Assembly (NCBI RefSeq): GCF_963855985.1
Contig: NC_087106.1
Span: forward strand, 8,849,001-8,913,000
Origin: Ostrinia nubilalis
Taxonomy: Eukaryota; Arthropoda; Insecta; Lepidoptera; Crambidae
Reading direction: 5' to 3'
DNA: 64,000 nucleotides
How positions within the stretch are numbered: position 1 is the first letter of the stretch; every line of letters starts with the position of its first letter. Under the pieces are notes generated by a model, which saw only the letters and a program-made list of their open reading frames with translations, was not told the origin of the DNA and made no database searches. Below, in pieces: positions 25,436-38,787 of this stretch. Made by a program: the position numbers and the translations under genes.

Positions 25436-26370
25436 GCTCGATTTTTTCAAGTTGTTTATTTAAAATGTATTTAAAATTGGATAGGTAGCTTAATTCTACA
25501 CTGGAAACTGGTAAAAAAATCAATTAAGTTCACCATTGCGTTTAAGGATTACATTCACCTGAACACGACCAGTCGGAAATTCCTTGTTTTAGAATACTAG
25601 AAGGAATATTGTTTCTATGATCGAAGATACACTCCAATTTCACTATAATCGATTCAAATTTTCAGTGAAACTAATTACTATTTTCTACAAATTGCTGAAA
25701 GTAAACTGAACGGGCTATACAAATGTTTAGAGAGTTAGGTTTAAATTTCCCAGACTGCATCAAATTCATCGCTGATCCGTTTTCAAATGCAGAAGGATTA
25801 GTCGTCTGGTCCACAAACAAAACTGTCCCCAACTCTAATGCTAGAATTCAGACTGATTCGGACTAGGCAGGTCACGTGTCGTTGGCATAACGAGCGATAA
25901 GCGGATAGAAGCGGCTGGAACCAGATAGAGCTGGCTATAGCCGCTCCTAGCCGGTCCTAACCGGTACCTGTAGCACGAAAATCTTTCGAGTTCGAATCGT
26001 TTGCATATTCGAATCACATCAAAAGATTTAGTACGAACTTAAATAGCGCTCCTGTAAACGTGACGTATAGTGAACTTTGTATTAGAAATGGTAGCACGAA
26101 ACTAATTTTGACAATCGAGACCGTCACGGTATCGTTGAATTCGAAGGCTGGATATCGCATTTTGACGAATACACACACGATTCGAAGACAATTCGTGCTA
26201 GAGGTACGGTAAGCTTGGCGCCTGAGTATATTTGGTTAGGCGAAATCACTGGATTCCCCCGGATTTTGACCAGAGAATGGCAGGATTGAAACGTTTGCTC
26301 ATTTTAAGTCGTTGGCTTAAAAGCCGGCCAATACTGCTGCACTATCATTACATTTGATTCGTTTATTATA

Positions 26371-26590
26371 CCACTAGCTGTGCCTTCATGAAAATAGTTT
26401 GAATAATATTTCCCGTTTTTGCAACTTTTCTTTATTACTCCGCCCCTATTGGCTATAAGATGATGTCATATAGCATAAAGCCTTCCTGGATAAATGGGCT
26501 ATCCAACACAAAAAGATTTTTTAAAATCGGACCAGTAGTTTTTGAGATTATTGCGTTCAAACAAACTCAGATTTATAATATTAGTAAATA
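26371..26590 (-). mobile_element. Helitron-like non-autonomous element
   Basis: Starts CTAGCTGTGCC and ends ATAATATTAG, the reverse orientation of Lep1-type ends. The interior CCCCTATTGGCTATAAGATG and GGGCTATCCAACACAAAAAG recurs at 27878-28085. Confidence 0.55.
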
Positions 26591-27235
26591 AGTATAGATA
26601 GGTACTTACCTAACTTCAAAAATGTTCCTCAAAAGGTCCCACCGTAAATTTTATCTGTTTAAAATAAAAATGAATCATTTAAATCATGCATATCCTTTTT
26701 TACAATCTTGTTTATTTTTGAGTAAAATTCGCGCGAGTTATAGCCCTGTCGTAACGGATTACACTTCTTGTAAATTATCTTTATCCGTCTAATCTCATTT
26801 CATATTTTTTGTTCTCACTGCTACGTGCATTCCTTGTTGATTCATCGTCGAGCTGTTTAATTTTTCACATAGTAATACAGGGTGGCGTTTTATCGAGCAA
26901 CTTAATTTTGGAGATATCTAACCTCTAAAGTTTAGAGGTTAGATTTAGAGTCTAAACGAACCCGTTTAACCAAAAAGATTGTCCAATTATTCAACGGGCA
27001 TTTAAAATCCAGGGCAATTGAACACTCATAATTTTGATACAAAGTTTTTAAAGTAATTTTTCTTCTGGCTATACTTTATTCTAAGGATTAATTCATTCAT
27101 CAGAGAATCACACACTTCTGTCGAGATAGTGATTGGCAATCAATGAGTTTGTAAGGACAGGCGGAAAATAATGTTAGGAGTTCCTACATAATGGTGAGCG
27201 CTAACAACTAACTTCATATTGAACTCATCATCATA

Positions 27236-27385
27236 ATCATTTCATCCATAGGACGTCCACTGCTGATCTTAGGCCCCCCCAATGACTTCCATGATGACCG
27301 GTTGACAGCGACCTGCATCCAGCGTCTTCCTGCTACCTTTATGAAGTCGTCGGTCCTCCTTGTGGGTGGACGTCGTACGCTGCAT
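27236..27385 (-). mobile_element. Retrotransposon RT 3' end, reverse orientation
   Basis: CATAGGACGTCCACTGCTGA, TGCATCCAGCGTCTTCCTGC and GTGGGTGGACGTCGTACGCT on the plus strand are the complement of the KVAGRRWMQ-type tail and of the upstream RPPT segment. Confidence 0.65.
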
Positions 27386-27877
27386 ATTGACCTAAATGCT
27401 TAAAAGAATGAATGAAAGATTACACTATTACTCGTCCATAGGTTCCTGTAAATCAAGTCATTATTTCCATCAGTACGAATTTTCTCAATAAATTACGTTT
27501 GAATAATTATGACTGGCATTGTAGCTAATTGTTCATACCGTCCATCTGGGTATTACCCATTTTCACGTAATTTAGGTCCATTTCATACCCATTTAGCCGA
27601 TTTAACCTGTCACGTGCGACCGTAAATAACGATTTAACCAATAAAACGCACCTGGTACAGAATAACGGACAAAAAATAACGCAAACATTGCGTTTGAGCT
27701 GTATTCTATTTGTTTAGAAAAAACATTGACGGCTGTGTGTTGGGTAAAATGCCAGCAGCGGTCGCGGGTTTGAATCTTGCTGGAGGCAGTTTTGTGAAGC
27801 CTGCTACATGCAAGTGCCTCTAACTGGCAAAAAAAAATTAAAAAAAAAAAAAACTGGCAAGTATTAACTACCTGTGC

Positions 27878-28085
27878 CCCTGACTTCGTACGCATGAAAA
27901 TAGTTTGAATTTTTATTTACTGTTGCGCCCCTATTGGCTGTAGGGTGATGTTATATAGCCTAAAGCCTCCATAATTTAATGGGCTATCCAACACAAAAAT
28001 ATTTTCTCAACCAGAATAGTAGTTCCTGAGATTAGCGCGTTCAAATAAACAAACAAACTCTTTAGCTTTACAGTATTAGTATAGA
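27878..28085 (-). mobile_element. Helitron-like non-autonomous element
   Basis: Second copy of the 26371-26590 interior (CCCCTATTGGCTGTAGGGTG, GGGCTATCCAACACAAAAAT), starting CTGACTTCGTACGC and ending in a CAGTATTAGTA context. Confidence 0.55.
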
Positions 28086-28334
28086 AGATTATGATTCATG
28101 TTGGTTCTTTTTCATTATATTTCATCACTTGATGAATGGGGTGAGATGGTAAGCGATATCATTATAAGTTTATCAGACATTACAAATCATCTTGTTTTAT
28201 CTCTTGGATTTAATGCTGGTAATTAATTGTGGTTAAAGACATTTATTTTCTTAAAAAGATTTGAATGTTTTAGATAAATGTTAGCTTCGATATTTTTTAC
28301 GATATTCTTGTAGGCAACCTAAATAGGTAAAAAA

Positions 28335-28446
28335 CAGGACTGTTTCCACCTCTCGTGCCTACCGCTGCAACTCCTGTGTAGCCAGGATCAACAGCTTGAC
28401 CGCCAATAAAAACCAACCAGTGAAGGTCAAGTTTGTCCCGAGGGAA
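28335..28446 (-). repeat. Dispersed repeat family B, copy 3
   Basis: GTAGCCAGGATCAACAGCTT, GACCGCCAATAAAAACCAAC and GTGAAGGTCAAGTTTGTCCC. Confidence 0.65.
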
Positions 28447-29231
28447 AGTTACCTAATATAATACCTAAATAGGTGTACACATCCCTCACGGCAGAAGGCG
28501 GACAGGGGCTTAGTACTAATACAGCCAGATGTCAGACTGAGCTAACTAACGCCCGTATTCACAAACGAAGCTTGCTTACTTAAGCAATTTATTTAATTTG
28601 CTTCACTTGAAGCTGCAAATCGAACGCACAGTGTTGAATAGAGCTCTGTGATTGGTTTCTGTACGACCCTGTGCATCCACGCGCACTTCGAGACCTCATT
28701 GTAATGTTTGTCAATACGGGCGTAAGGCACCTCATTGCACGATACAAGTCATGGAAAAATGGTGCAATGTAAATTACTCAAAATCCTGTTAACTTAAATA
28801 CTAAATTATGTATACCATATTGCTTGTATTATATCGAACTGAATGACGACTTCTCGAAAGTCTAATGCTACTGATGTTGCTATTGTTGCCTTTATAAATG
28901 CCTTACTCTAAAGATACAGTTTCATAACTCGTCTGGCTCGGTTCACCAGGTCAAAGTTGGTACCTCTCACTTTCTGATTCATGCTATTTTGGTATTTTTG
29001 TCTTTTTAGCGAATGCAATGGTCGAAGAAAGTGAAGTAAGTGGTTTTGTAACACATTAGGAGCAGACAAAATGTAGAATAAATCTGATGCCTGTGCTTTC
29101 AAATTTGGAAGCCACTCACTTATTGCTTCAAAATAAAACTGAAACTGAAAATTTCTAAATAAGACGTTGAGCTATTTTGTCCGTCAGCATCAAACTGGTT
29201 GTTACATAACTGGTAATCATTAAATGATACA

Positions 29232-29376
29232 GGGCTAATTTTTAATCGTAGGATAACTTTTAACTGAAGAATAAGTTTGACACATTGACAGTTTTGACAG
29301 TTTCAGTATGGGAAATATGTCAAAGTGGCAAGTTTATTCTTCAGTTTTATGTTCTCTGACGATTGAAAAATCAGCC
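29232..29376. mobile_element. Palindromic MITE, family C copy 2
   Basis: GGGCTAATTTTTAATCGTAG and GACGATTGAAAAATCAGCCC are the inverted termini. The interior is itself dyadic (GAAGAATAAGTTTGAC / AAGTTTATTCTTCAG). Confidence 0.7.
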
Positions 29377-30220
29377 CTTTCGTATATTTTAGTGTTGTTC
29401 CCGAGATTACTTTTTGTTTTGTTAAGGTAAGGCTTGGCTCAAATGTACAGATTTTGATAGAGTTGTTACACAGTTTTATAAGTTTACGTATACAGTATGT
29501 CCTTGGGAGACCGGTGTGTAAATAAATACTATTAATAAATATAGTAATAGTGACTTTATACCACATACAAGCCGGTAAAAAGCAAACGACTTTTTATGGA
29601 GCTGTTAAATATACACCATGCACGTAACATGTAAAGTCATTACAAATTTCCGTTGGCCTGCTTTGACGGCCTTGGGCCCATAGCCCTTTGTGTGCCTTTG
29701 TTTTAATTTAATTAGCATAGTGTTTAATTAGTCTTCTATTTGCATTGTCCCACGTTTGTAGTGCAGTTGAGCGAATTACCTACTTAATTTTATTTCTACA
29801 AATATTTTTAAACATAAAAAAACGTATTGCTTTCGTTTCTCGCCAAGGCTCAATCTGCTTGACTAATTAGATTTTTTTTGTTGTAGTTATGAAGATAAGG
29901 ACAGAAAAGCTGGAAAAGTTTTCCGGGAAATTATCACGTTGAAAAAAAAAACTGAACTTTTTTTTCTACTCGTGTGTGATTTTTTCCCCTTGAAATATAT
30001 TTTTTTTATGCAGAACAAGGCAGGTATTTGACCGCAATCGCACCTGATAAGTAAGATGCAGTCTAGGATGGACTCTCGCCTTGAAAAGGCCCGGATTAGT
30101 GTTCGGGAAAGACAAGAGCAGGCAGCGAATCGTTTGAAGGTTTGACAAATGACATTAAATGTATGACGGATTGTACAGGCCCCTAGCGGAAAATTTCAAG
30201 AAATACAATTTTCATTTTTT

Positions 30221-30269
30221 TAACGCGCCCACTACACACACCTTTGATGTAAACTCACACTAAGCCCTG
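30221..30269. mobile_element. Half copy of the 12395-12508 MITE
   Basis: Only the right arm remains: TAACGCGCCCAC and TTTGATGTAAACTCACACTA followed by AGCCCT. Confidence 0.55.
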
Positions 30270-30337
30270 AGAACAAAGTTTTCGCTAAACTCAACAACGG
30301 CTTGACCAATTAGAAATTAGAATCATTCTACATATTA

Positions 30338-30501
30338 GAGTAGGCGCATACCGTCGGCCGATAGTTTAGTCGGGCAGTTGATCAGTATAGTCATGTATGG
30401 GAGTGCGCACACTACGCCGATTCGATTTGGCCGATTCTTCATACAAATTAAAATCGGGCATAACTATCGGCCAACTAAAAATCAACGGTGTGCGCCTACT
30501 C
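30338..30501. mobile_element. PIF/Harbinger-like MITE, distinct family
   Basis: Inverted termini GAGTAGGCGCATACCGT and GGTGTGCGCCTACTC, extended by GCCGATAGTTTAG / CTATCGGCCAACTA. TTA on both sides is a 3-bp target duplication. Confidence 0.75.
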
Positions 30502-31149
30502 TTAATATTTTTATGCGACATGTGTATGTGAACTCAGTTGACTGTGAACAGGTTGATATTTATATGCTAGTAAAAAACGAACATCATGCAAATGCCAGTC
30601 ATTCACATTGGATGATCATTCATCCGTCAATCAAGTCGTGACTGATGGGCTTTCGTGACGTTTGCATGACCGTCTGATTACGATGATGTTAAAGTCGTAC
30701 CAAGAAAACTGTCATAATTTTAGACTACATATTTTAATTTTTATGTGTCGGTCAAAAATATCCATTAGATATTTTATAATACAACTTAAAGATGACCAAT
30801 TTCTGCTTGTAGAGTTAAATTAAAGGTGCAACTTATTTGTATTTTAATTATTTTGCAACCAAACTTTATAGATCTTTTGTAGAGTTTGTGATATTTTTTT
30901 ATTATTTTTAGTATAAAGTTTGGTTAAGTTCGAAAATCCTTGCAATAAAACCATTTGAGAGTCTGTCCTAGGATCAGCAACGTGCAGTAATGTCCAAATC
31001 AGGATAAGTAACGAGCAGTAAGGCGCAAATCACACGGTGACGTGACGACACTGAAACTCTAGCTAATTTAAACTCTCAATTGAAGCTCAACAGTCAGTAG
31101 AGTGGCTTCTTACTTCACTTCTCTATTCTACCATATATTTTGTGCCTAA

Positions 31150-31300
31150 CTGAACCGCTCTAATAGCTCAGTAGGTGAGCGATGCATTCTGCAACGCGGC
31201 GGCTGCGTGTTGCATCATGCAGACATTCACCCGGTGTCCCCTACTAATGTAAAAGTTGCTGTTTTTTAACCGACTTCAAAAAAAGAAGGAGGTTTTTTTA
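31150..31300 (+). mobile_element. SINE-like remnant
   Basis: TAGCTCAGTAGGTGAGC (31164-31180) is a tRNA A-box-like start. The B box is eroded. The 3' part carries TTTTTTAACCGACTTCAAAA and GAAGGAGGTT, a segment typical of lepidopteran interspersed repeats. Confidence 0.5.
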
Positions 31301-31776
31301 AGGGACGTACGCTGGTAGCTTACAGAGCTTTTCCAGCTTCACCGGGCAGAGTGGCGAGTACAGAAGGTACTCTAGCCGTTTGGCGATCGTCGGCTGTTGT
31401 ATTTATCCAGAAGAAAGACGGGACTAGTCCTACCTCTCATTCCCTCCAGTGCAAGGTGGAAGGTGACAAACAAAGGTTTTGAAACCTTTAAGAAAAAATA
31501 TACACCACGGTCAATGAGCAATAATGAGCATTAACTATCAAGATATACAAATAATGCTATGCTTAATTGTTAAGAACTACAGTAAAATAGTATGGGCTAC
31601 TTTCCTATAAGCGATGGGGCCTATTTAAGTTATGGGTTACCTGATGGTAATTGTCAACGCCCCGTATTTTACCCATTTGGTTTCTGCCGTACGTCCCCCC
31701 ATCTATTTAGAAAATGATGGCCAAATAGGGAATCTAATCCCGAAGGCTGGACGTTACAAAAATGTTGGTCACTTAA

Positions 31777-31893
31777 GGCTGCGTTGCACCACCTAACTTT
31801 GACCGTAACTATAACTATAACCGGTGTTTTTGTATGGAATTAGACAGATTTTTGACCTTTCACAAAGTTAAAGTAAGATGGTGCAACCCAGCC
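31777..31893 (+). mobile_element. PIF/Harbinger-like MITE, family A copy 5
   Basis: Termini GGCTGCGTTGCACCACC and GGTGCAACCCAGCC with a clean TAA duplication on both sides. Confidence 0.75.
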
Positions 31894-33783
31894 TAAGAGT
31901 CTTATACTCACGGTTAACAATATTCGTGGATAAATGTAATTAAAGGTTATTATTTACTGTTCATTAAGCAATAATTCATGTTCCTGTCATACTTCGGAAA
32001 AGTAAAGTACGTAATTATTATATTAATTTGGAAATTTCTTTACTTAAAGTTTTGATGTATAAATGTTTTGAAAGTTGTTTTGTTGACAGATAGATATAAA
32101 GTGATAAAGTTTTAATTTTATCGCTTTTCACACGATCTTATGATGACCTTTAAGGGTCAACAACAAAGCGATATATACATCGTAGATGACATGTTGTTCA
32201 GTATTCTTAGCGACCGTTAACAGACTACCTTTCTTACCCTACCTTCTTACTTGTACCTTCCGACCGTACCTTCTCGACATTTTATTCCTGTTCCTGCTAT
32301 TTTCTTACATTCATACCTTTTCTCTGAACCGATAAATGCTTTTTTCAATATTCTGTTACCTCTTTCAACAGCTCTACCACAATATAAACATTATAAAAGA
32401 TTTATTTCCATCTCACGTGGACCAGTCCATTTATAAACTATTATCTAATTGCTATTTCTAATGATTTATGACTATAGTTATAGCAATTACCCCGGTCTAA
32501 AGAGACTGAATATCAATTCATTATATTTTTATCAAAGCATTAAATTGTTAATCTTTATCTATATTTATTGTCAATTTCATCAAAATATTTATCTTTATTG
32601 ACAATGATATTTCAATTTCATGAAAATCTCAATGTTTTTGTAAAGGGGAGATAACATTTCTGTCACAAAATCTAAAAGGTAATATAATTAAGTACTAGGA
32701 CTATGTTAGAACTAGCTGTTCAGTGTTGCTTTTCATTACCCTTTACTAAAAACTTCTGTAGAGCCTTATTATTAAGTACCTATTCCTGCCTATTATTGTT
32801 CAAAATTAGAATTTATTTTTGTTAATCTTATTCAAGTTTTATTAATTAAGTCTTCCTGCTGTTATTAAAAATAATAAACAATTTCTCTTTAATCTGTCTT
32901 CAAGATTATTAAAGTTTAGCTGAATAACTTCAATCTAGATTATTACATAAAATTTTAAATATCTGAGGATATTCAAGCGTTCTTAAGCGGTAAAGAATAA
33001 AAGGATTTATTATGAACTCTACCAAACCTTGATACTTTAAACTAATTAATAAAATTACTAATACCGAATGATTTCTTAATATTACAAGTTACAAATATCC
33101 TGTAAATATTGTGAATTAGTATGTTTTTCGCGTAGAATCTTATGTATTGGACCTACCACCAGTCAGTGTTGCTATTTAAAATTAGTTGGCTATATATCCC
33201 TAAATAGAGCCAGAACAATTACAATACGTCATGCTTAACTGGCAATTACACACAGATTTATTACAAGCCTATAGTAGGGGCTCAGCTGTAGGTAATATAC
33301 GCCAACGCCGTAGTCACCATCTGTCATATTGTGCAAGCTAATTTTATTTTATGGAAGCACATTGTTAAATATTACACAACATTACACACTACACGTCTTA
33401 ACACCATTGTTTTAGTTCAAACAAAAAGTATTTACAAAAATAACATAAACAAAACTCGGTGTTATTCCGCGGTTAACTATGCCGCCACGCGAAAATAACC
33501 CGTATCACCTTCACGGTAAGAGCAATATTTAGGAATGTGGTACTGACAGCTGTCAAAGTATACCCTGAAAAGACACTTATGTATGTATATCGACCTCCAC
33601 GGAAGTCAAATGTTACAATAAACTGCTTATTTTCCTGCTTCCAACTACTTATTCAATTGATAGACTGTAAACAGCTGGCCGTCAATAAAAACGAAACAAA
33701 ACACGACGCGTTTACTCAATGGCAATTAAAAATAATACATAATGGAATAATATTTGATATTTTGAATTACGAAGCGAACTTAC

Positions 33784-34213
33784 CTTAGTCACGCGCCCGG
33801 CGATCGATAAATACACGTGTTGACAACCACACCTCGGCTGCCGGAGCAGAAAAAAAAGGAAACAAACCAAAACCAAACACAAGAAACGCACCGTTTCCAG
33901 CCAGTCCACAAAACGTCACTGAACAAGGAACCGCACTGTACGTTATTGCGTATCCACACGAAAATTTAACATCCAACCGGCGTTTTCCCGGCTAAAATAA
34001 TGGAACAAAAACAAAAAATAAAACGGAAAACAAATGAAGATCGCGCGTTTTTGATATTTTCTCGCTATCCAAGCGGTCTGTTGTCGACTTTAGATGGTGT
34101 GCACAGATTTTATGTTGATATTTCTGGATATACTCAGCGTATTTTGTCGTTTTCACTGCAGCGAGCGATACGACAAAGCATTCGCGTCGATGCCGCGGCT
34201 AGCACTGAGCTGA
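33784..34213. promoter_or_regulatory. Possible host bidirectional promoter with two first exons
   Basis: This CpG-richer island stands out in AT-rich surroundings. On the minus strand it ends in the strong donor GACTAAG|GTAAGT (exon end 33784). On the plus strand it ends in GAGCTGA|GTAAGTG (exon end 34213). Two outward-facing consensus donors around one GC island fit divergent 5' exons of host genes. A 73-codon plus-strand frame from 34000 runs past the donor and is probably not translated. No acceptor or downstream exon was identified, so this is inference only. Confidence 0.3.
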
Positions 34214-34610
34214 GTAAGTGAAAAAAACAAACCGCCCGCGAGACGTTGGGCCTACAGTTGGGAAACGCACGAGGAAAATTGTTTCTGTCTCCCTCTGATG
34301 TATTGGGAGTACCCTACAGGGGTGGGTTTCCCTTTTCTCTCCAGTGGAGCCGGCAGAACTGAGTCATATCTACAAGTGTGCTCATCCTGATAAGTGTCAG
34401 TTTAATCAACAAACTATAGGTGCCTAATAAGTCTTATGTAGCCACAAGCTGCTTTACATTGTTTTCCAGAACAATTGCGGGTCGTGTTCGTTGCTTTGCA
34501 GCAGATTAAGGTTGTATAACGTTGTTTTGAGCAACTATCGGTATTGGAGAAGCTACGAATTCGCACAACATTTAACTCTCACACGTAGAGTAAAAGTAGT
34601 TTTAGGACAT

Positions 34611-34818
34611 ATCCTACTAATATTATAATCCTACTAATATTATAAATGCGAAAGTTTGGATGTCTGGATGTTTGTTACTCTTTCACGCTTTCACGAACGG
34701 ATTTTGATGAAACTTTACAATATTATTGTTTATAACCCAGAATAACATATAGGCTATAATTTATGACGATTTGTGACGACGAAATTTCACGCGGTGAAGC
34801 CGCGGGCAAAAGCTAGTA
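34611..34818 (+). mobile_element. Lep1-type non-autonomous Helitron, copy 2
   Basis: TCCTACTAATATTATAA is duplicated at the 5' end. The element then follows copy 1 and ends GAAGCCGCGGGCAAAAGCTAG. Confidence 0.75.
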
Positions 34819-36097
34819 CACCTATAATGTAGTTTAAAGGGTAGTCAGAGAGAAACAATTTTGCTCTCGTTCTCGACCTTTAGGTGGACAGGTGATTAGC
34901 TATAATTAATTAATCTTGCTTTCGTCACAGAATATCTAATTGCTTTCGTTGTAAGAGGCAGAGACACCAAACAATGCAAATGTTTTTGTGACATAATTAA
35001 TTACGTTTTACTTACACTAAAACGGTATTTATGATAAATACGGCTTGGAGAGAGAGTATAATCACTATTTTTATATTCCAAAACGAGTAAAATAAAAATT
35101 TTAAAATTCAAAACTGTATTTAATTTATAGGAGCAGATTATAGTCATTGTTTAGATTTTTTTTATATTTGACGACTATAGGATTAAATTATTGAAATCTA
35201 GTTGTTTGATTTTAACCAAATCTCTGTTTACTGCTTTATTTTAAAGATTTCTTAGCAATAAAAAGTAGTTTTATTTCAGAACAACACGCCAAATACTCTG
35301 ATTTATTGAAACCATTGTAATGCGCGTTAAAAGCCTAAATACAACGATTATGGCAACTTTATAGTCTGTGGACAGACCGAAAGATTTTCAAATGTATTAC
35401 ATCGGATATCCTCCATCCTGGCAACACTCCAGTAGCTCACATGATGTATTTCTGCTGTTGTTGTACCTACAGTATTCACGGCTTTGCGGTTTTAGAACTG
35501 CATAAGGATTGCAAAACTTGATTTAAGCTTAATACTAGTTTTAAAACTATTTGGTTTAATTGCACAATTCGTGTTCAAATGATTTGATTATATCTAGTAT
35601 TTTGAACTAACTCATAACGGTCACATTACAAATACTTAACTTACTTTTTTCATGGCCCGTATTTCATTGTGTGATTTTAAATTAAATAAAGATTATTTTG
35701 CCTTTCTCAAGCCGTTTTCAAGCAATTTTACGCCTCAAACATAAGCATGCCTTGCCAACAAAAGAAGAAATAAAAAATCTTTGCACATTTTACACGCGCC
35801 TCTAGTCCCAGACTAAGCAAAGCTTGTACTACTTAGCTTGCAAAAGATACAGTGATGTGATGTGAGGCAGGTAACCATTGGTTGGTGGAGGGATTTGATT
35901 GATATCACTGGTGTAAACTAGGTAGGAGTAATTATAAGCACTCGCTGTCGATAAATTATTGTCCACTAGCGGTAGCTGAGTTTGTTTTGGCGTTTCTTCT
36001 AGCATATCATATACGCCAACTCTCGTAGCGCTTGCTTTTTGTCTCGTAGCACTGGTAGAGCCTAAAAGATAGGCTTGGCCTTAATTAAAGACAGTAA

Positions 36098-36351
36098 GGC
36101 CCGGTTCGAGCGGAGTGGAAAATGTTTTGAATAATCTTAGATTTCATTATTCAGGTAACCAGGAATTCTGTGGGTCTAGACAAGTTGCACTTTTTGATCG
36201 AATCGAAAATCGAATCCGTTGTACTAACTCCATACAAAAAAGGCCTTTCGGCCATCTTTCGACATTACAACTGTCACGTTTTGCCACTTGTCTAGGGGGC
36301 TGATTGATTATTCAAAATACTTTTACGCAACGCCTTGGTGGAAACCGGACC
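36098..36351. mobile_element. PIF/Harbinger-like MITE, 254 bp
   Basis: GGCCCGGTTC and GAAACCGGACC termini with TAA on both sides. An inner dyad TTTTGAATAATC / GATTATTCAAAA supports the palindromic layout. Confidence 0.65.
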
Positions 36352-36659
36352 TAACCCATCTTCTTTAATTTCTTTTTGACCTTTTTATCAGCCCCTTAAT
36401 CAAAACTAAATAAAGCTATTTCATTTCATTCTCTCTCTTTTACGGGAATGGAACAGGCAGCAGGATTTGGTCGAGCCCGCTCATTCCGCGCTAACGTGCA
36501 ATTCGGCAGTCGACCGCAGTTTTCGATCTCCACGCGACCGGGATTGGCTCCCCGATTGATATTACAGTTTAACAGCTAGTTAGAACGATGTGATTACTTT
36601 AACGTTGACATTCTGCAGAATATTTGAGTGGATCGATGTACCTTACTTACCGTAGGTAT

Positions 36660-36745
36660 CATCATTTTTCGCTACAGCACGTCCAAAGATGAACATAGGC
36701 CTCCTCCAATGATTTTCTGATTGGCCGCTTGGCAGGTTTTTCACC
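36660..36745 (-). mobile_element. Retrotransposon RT 3' tail, decayed
   Basis: CTACAGCACGTCCAAAGATG and AACATAGGCCTCCTCCAATG resemble the reverse-oriented tail. Confidence 0.5.
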
Positions 36746-37339
36746 GTGACAGTACAACTCATAGGTTTAAATAAAAGTGATCTCTCATAGTAATTATAAA
36801 AAACAAAACAATGAATTTTGCCTCATAAAATATGTTGAATTGCGTTGTGACATGAATCACTTTTAAAATATTCCTATTATCTTATTTTGAGCAACATTGC
36901 TTGTCTGTTAGACATTGCGCTTAGGAAAAGAATAGGCGCAACTTTATTTGATAAATATTATTATGATCTACCAAATAACAGTACCATATCATCCGTAATT
37001 TTGTCCCTTCATTTATAAAGTAGAAAAACCTAGAAATTAGAATAAAACAACTTCCTAATAACGTTGTGTTATTTGAAATTGAAGCTCTAAAAGTGCACTA
37101 TAACAACTTTTGTTTCTGTTAGAAACCTCCAGCTCAAAACCGAATGAATAATGAACTGCACTCCCGATTGAGCATACAATAATCTCGAATACTAATCAAA
37201 CTTCCTCCCATCATACATTTCCAAGCTCTCATTTGTCAGTAAGGCCCCGAGCACACTGGCGCGTGCCGTCCCAACCGCAACTGCGGCTCTCGTGCTCGGC
37301 CTTCGCTGTCACACGAGAATATGTGGTGTAGAACTGCAG

Positions 37340-37595
37340 AGTTTACAATAAATTAGGCACCTATTGGTTAAGGCACACAAGGTTAGTATTCAAGATTTAC
37401 TGTGCATTCGTGTACTTTTGGATGTGTTAGGTCTTTTGTGCATCAGCATCCGCTGTTATATGATAAATTTATGTAATGCAGAGCTTACAAATTAGGCACC
37501 TATTGGTTAAGGCACATAGGGTTAAACCACAGTTAAACATTCAAGATAATACAGCGAATTCGTGCAGTTTTGCACAGAATAAGATTAGGTAGGTA
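37340..37595 (+). repeat. Imperfect tandem duplication
   Basis: AATTAGGCACCTATTGGTTA followed by AGGCACA occurs at about 37351 and 37490, each time followed by an ATTCAAGAT...ATTCGTG context. Confidence 0.6.
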
Positions 37596-37849
37596 TTTTA
37601 TCTTGTCCAAAACTGCAAGAATATGAAGAATGTTCACTAATTTTGTTTTTTAGCTTTCTGTATTCTCTGTTAAAAATAAAAAATACACGTGAAAGAATTA
37701 TTTCGATACGTCAATTAGTTTCCAAGATATTGAATTTTAAAAGTGCGGGCGGCGGCCGGCCCGCCATTTTATGCGCGTGACGTCATATTACAACGACTGG
37801 CTCATATTTGTATGGGTGGAATCTTGCAAACTGAATTAAGACCCACTTC

Positions 37850-38140
37850 CAGGCAACCGATTAAGCTGAAATTTCGCAAACACATGTGATTTGGATGACC
37901 ATGCAATATTATGATGACATGGAGCTGATCTGATGATGGAGCTGGAAGGTGGCCATAGGAACTCTATAATAAAACGACTTAAATGCATCGAGTTTGGGCT
38001 CGTTCGTTTTGTATTGATGAGTATTTTAATTCTATATAGTAATCGGGGTCTAATGATGGAGCTGGAAGGTAATTCGCAATAAAACGACACAATCGCATCA
38101 AGTTTGGGTTTGGTTCAATTTTAATTTCTGTGATGGGTCT
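37850..38140 (+). repeat. Imperfect tandem duplication
   Basis: TGATGGAGCTGGAAGGT, AATAAAACGAC and ATCGAGTTTGGGCT/ATCAAGTTTGGGTT occur twice, about 120 bp apart. The unit is not classifiable. Confidence 0.55.
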
Positions 38141-38717
38141 GGGTGTTAATATGTATATTTGTATAATAAGTTTGTATTTACAAAAAAAAAATATTTAAGT
38201 ATGTTTATATCCGTTTTCTAGTGAGCGGACGCTGTGAATGTACGTCACACGGGGTCACGTGACCGTCGGCGGGACTCAATATTTAAGCGAACTTTGAATG
38301 CCTATAAAATCATAACTACTGGGTATTTTTGAATGAAATAAAAACTAATGTATTTGTAAATGTAAAAGCTTAACTGTAACATAGGTTTCAAGTGATTTTG
38401 CATACCTAGTAACATTCTCAAAATTAGAATCTCCCTTCTAGATCTTTAGTTGATGTTGCTGTAACATTTTACTTACCATTTAAGATACTCATACTCATAC
38501 AAGATTTAATTAGACATTACCCGCTTCAGAATCACCTGGAATACCTCTCCTGTTTTCCCTCGGTAAACAAATTGACAAATTATTAAAAATTATCGCCAAT
38601 ATTAGCAAACAATAATCAATCCAAAATAATCCAATCGAAGCAAAACCAAAACTACCCCCACTTTAAAACTAAGCGGTTTACCGCAACCGGAAGCGCGTCC
38701 ATGACAAAGCCCCGGAC

Positions 38718-38787
38718 ATGGCCGCCGCGGGATCAGCGCCGGAAACGCCGCCATTGGCACGCAGATCTATTTTCCGGTGCCTCTGTT
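38718..38787 (+). CDS. Candidate host first coding exon (unidentified)
   Basis: In a CpG-rich patch (38680-38790), ATG in good context (GACATGG) opens a frame reading MAAAGSAPETPPLARRSIF and then RCLCC. It is followed immediately by the consensus donor TGTT|GTAAGT. The exon would hold 23 full codons plus one base. I recognise no protein from this short start. An overlapping frame from 38701 is also open across it, so frame choice is uncertain. No downstream exon was found in the window. It could equally be noncoding promoter sequence. Confidence 0.25.

Larger units (their letters stand above)
20341..33470. other. Host noncoding DNA
   Basis: Mostly AT-rich unique sequence with the repeats listed separately. 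Open frames of 147 codons (22441) and 116 codons (25138) overlap repeats and carry no protein motif. LINE/SINE 3'-end pieces recur at 24910-25085 and 30005-30080. A possible inverted pair (GGCACTTAACTCAATCAGTG / GACACTGACTGAGC) lies between 24645 and 24820. Confidence 0.6.
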
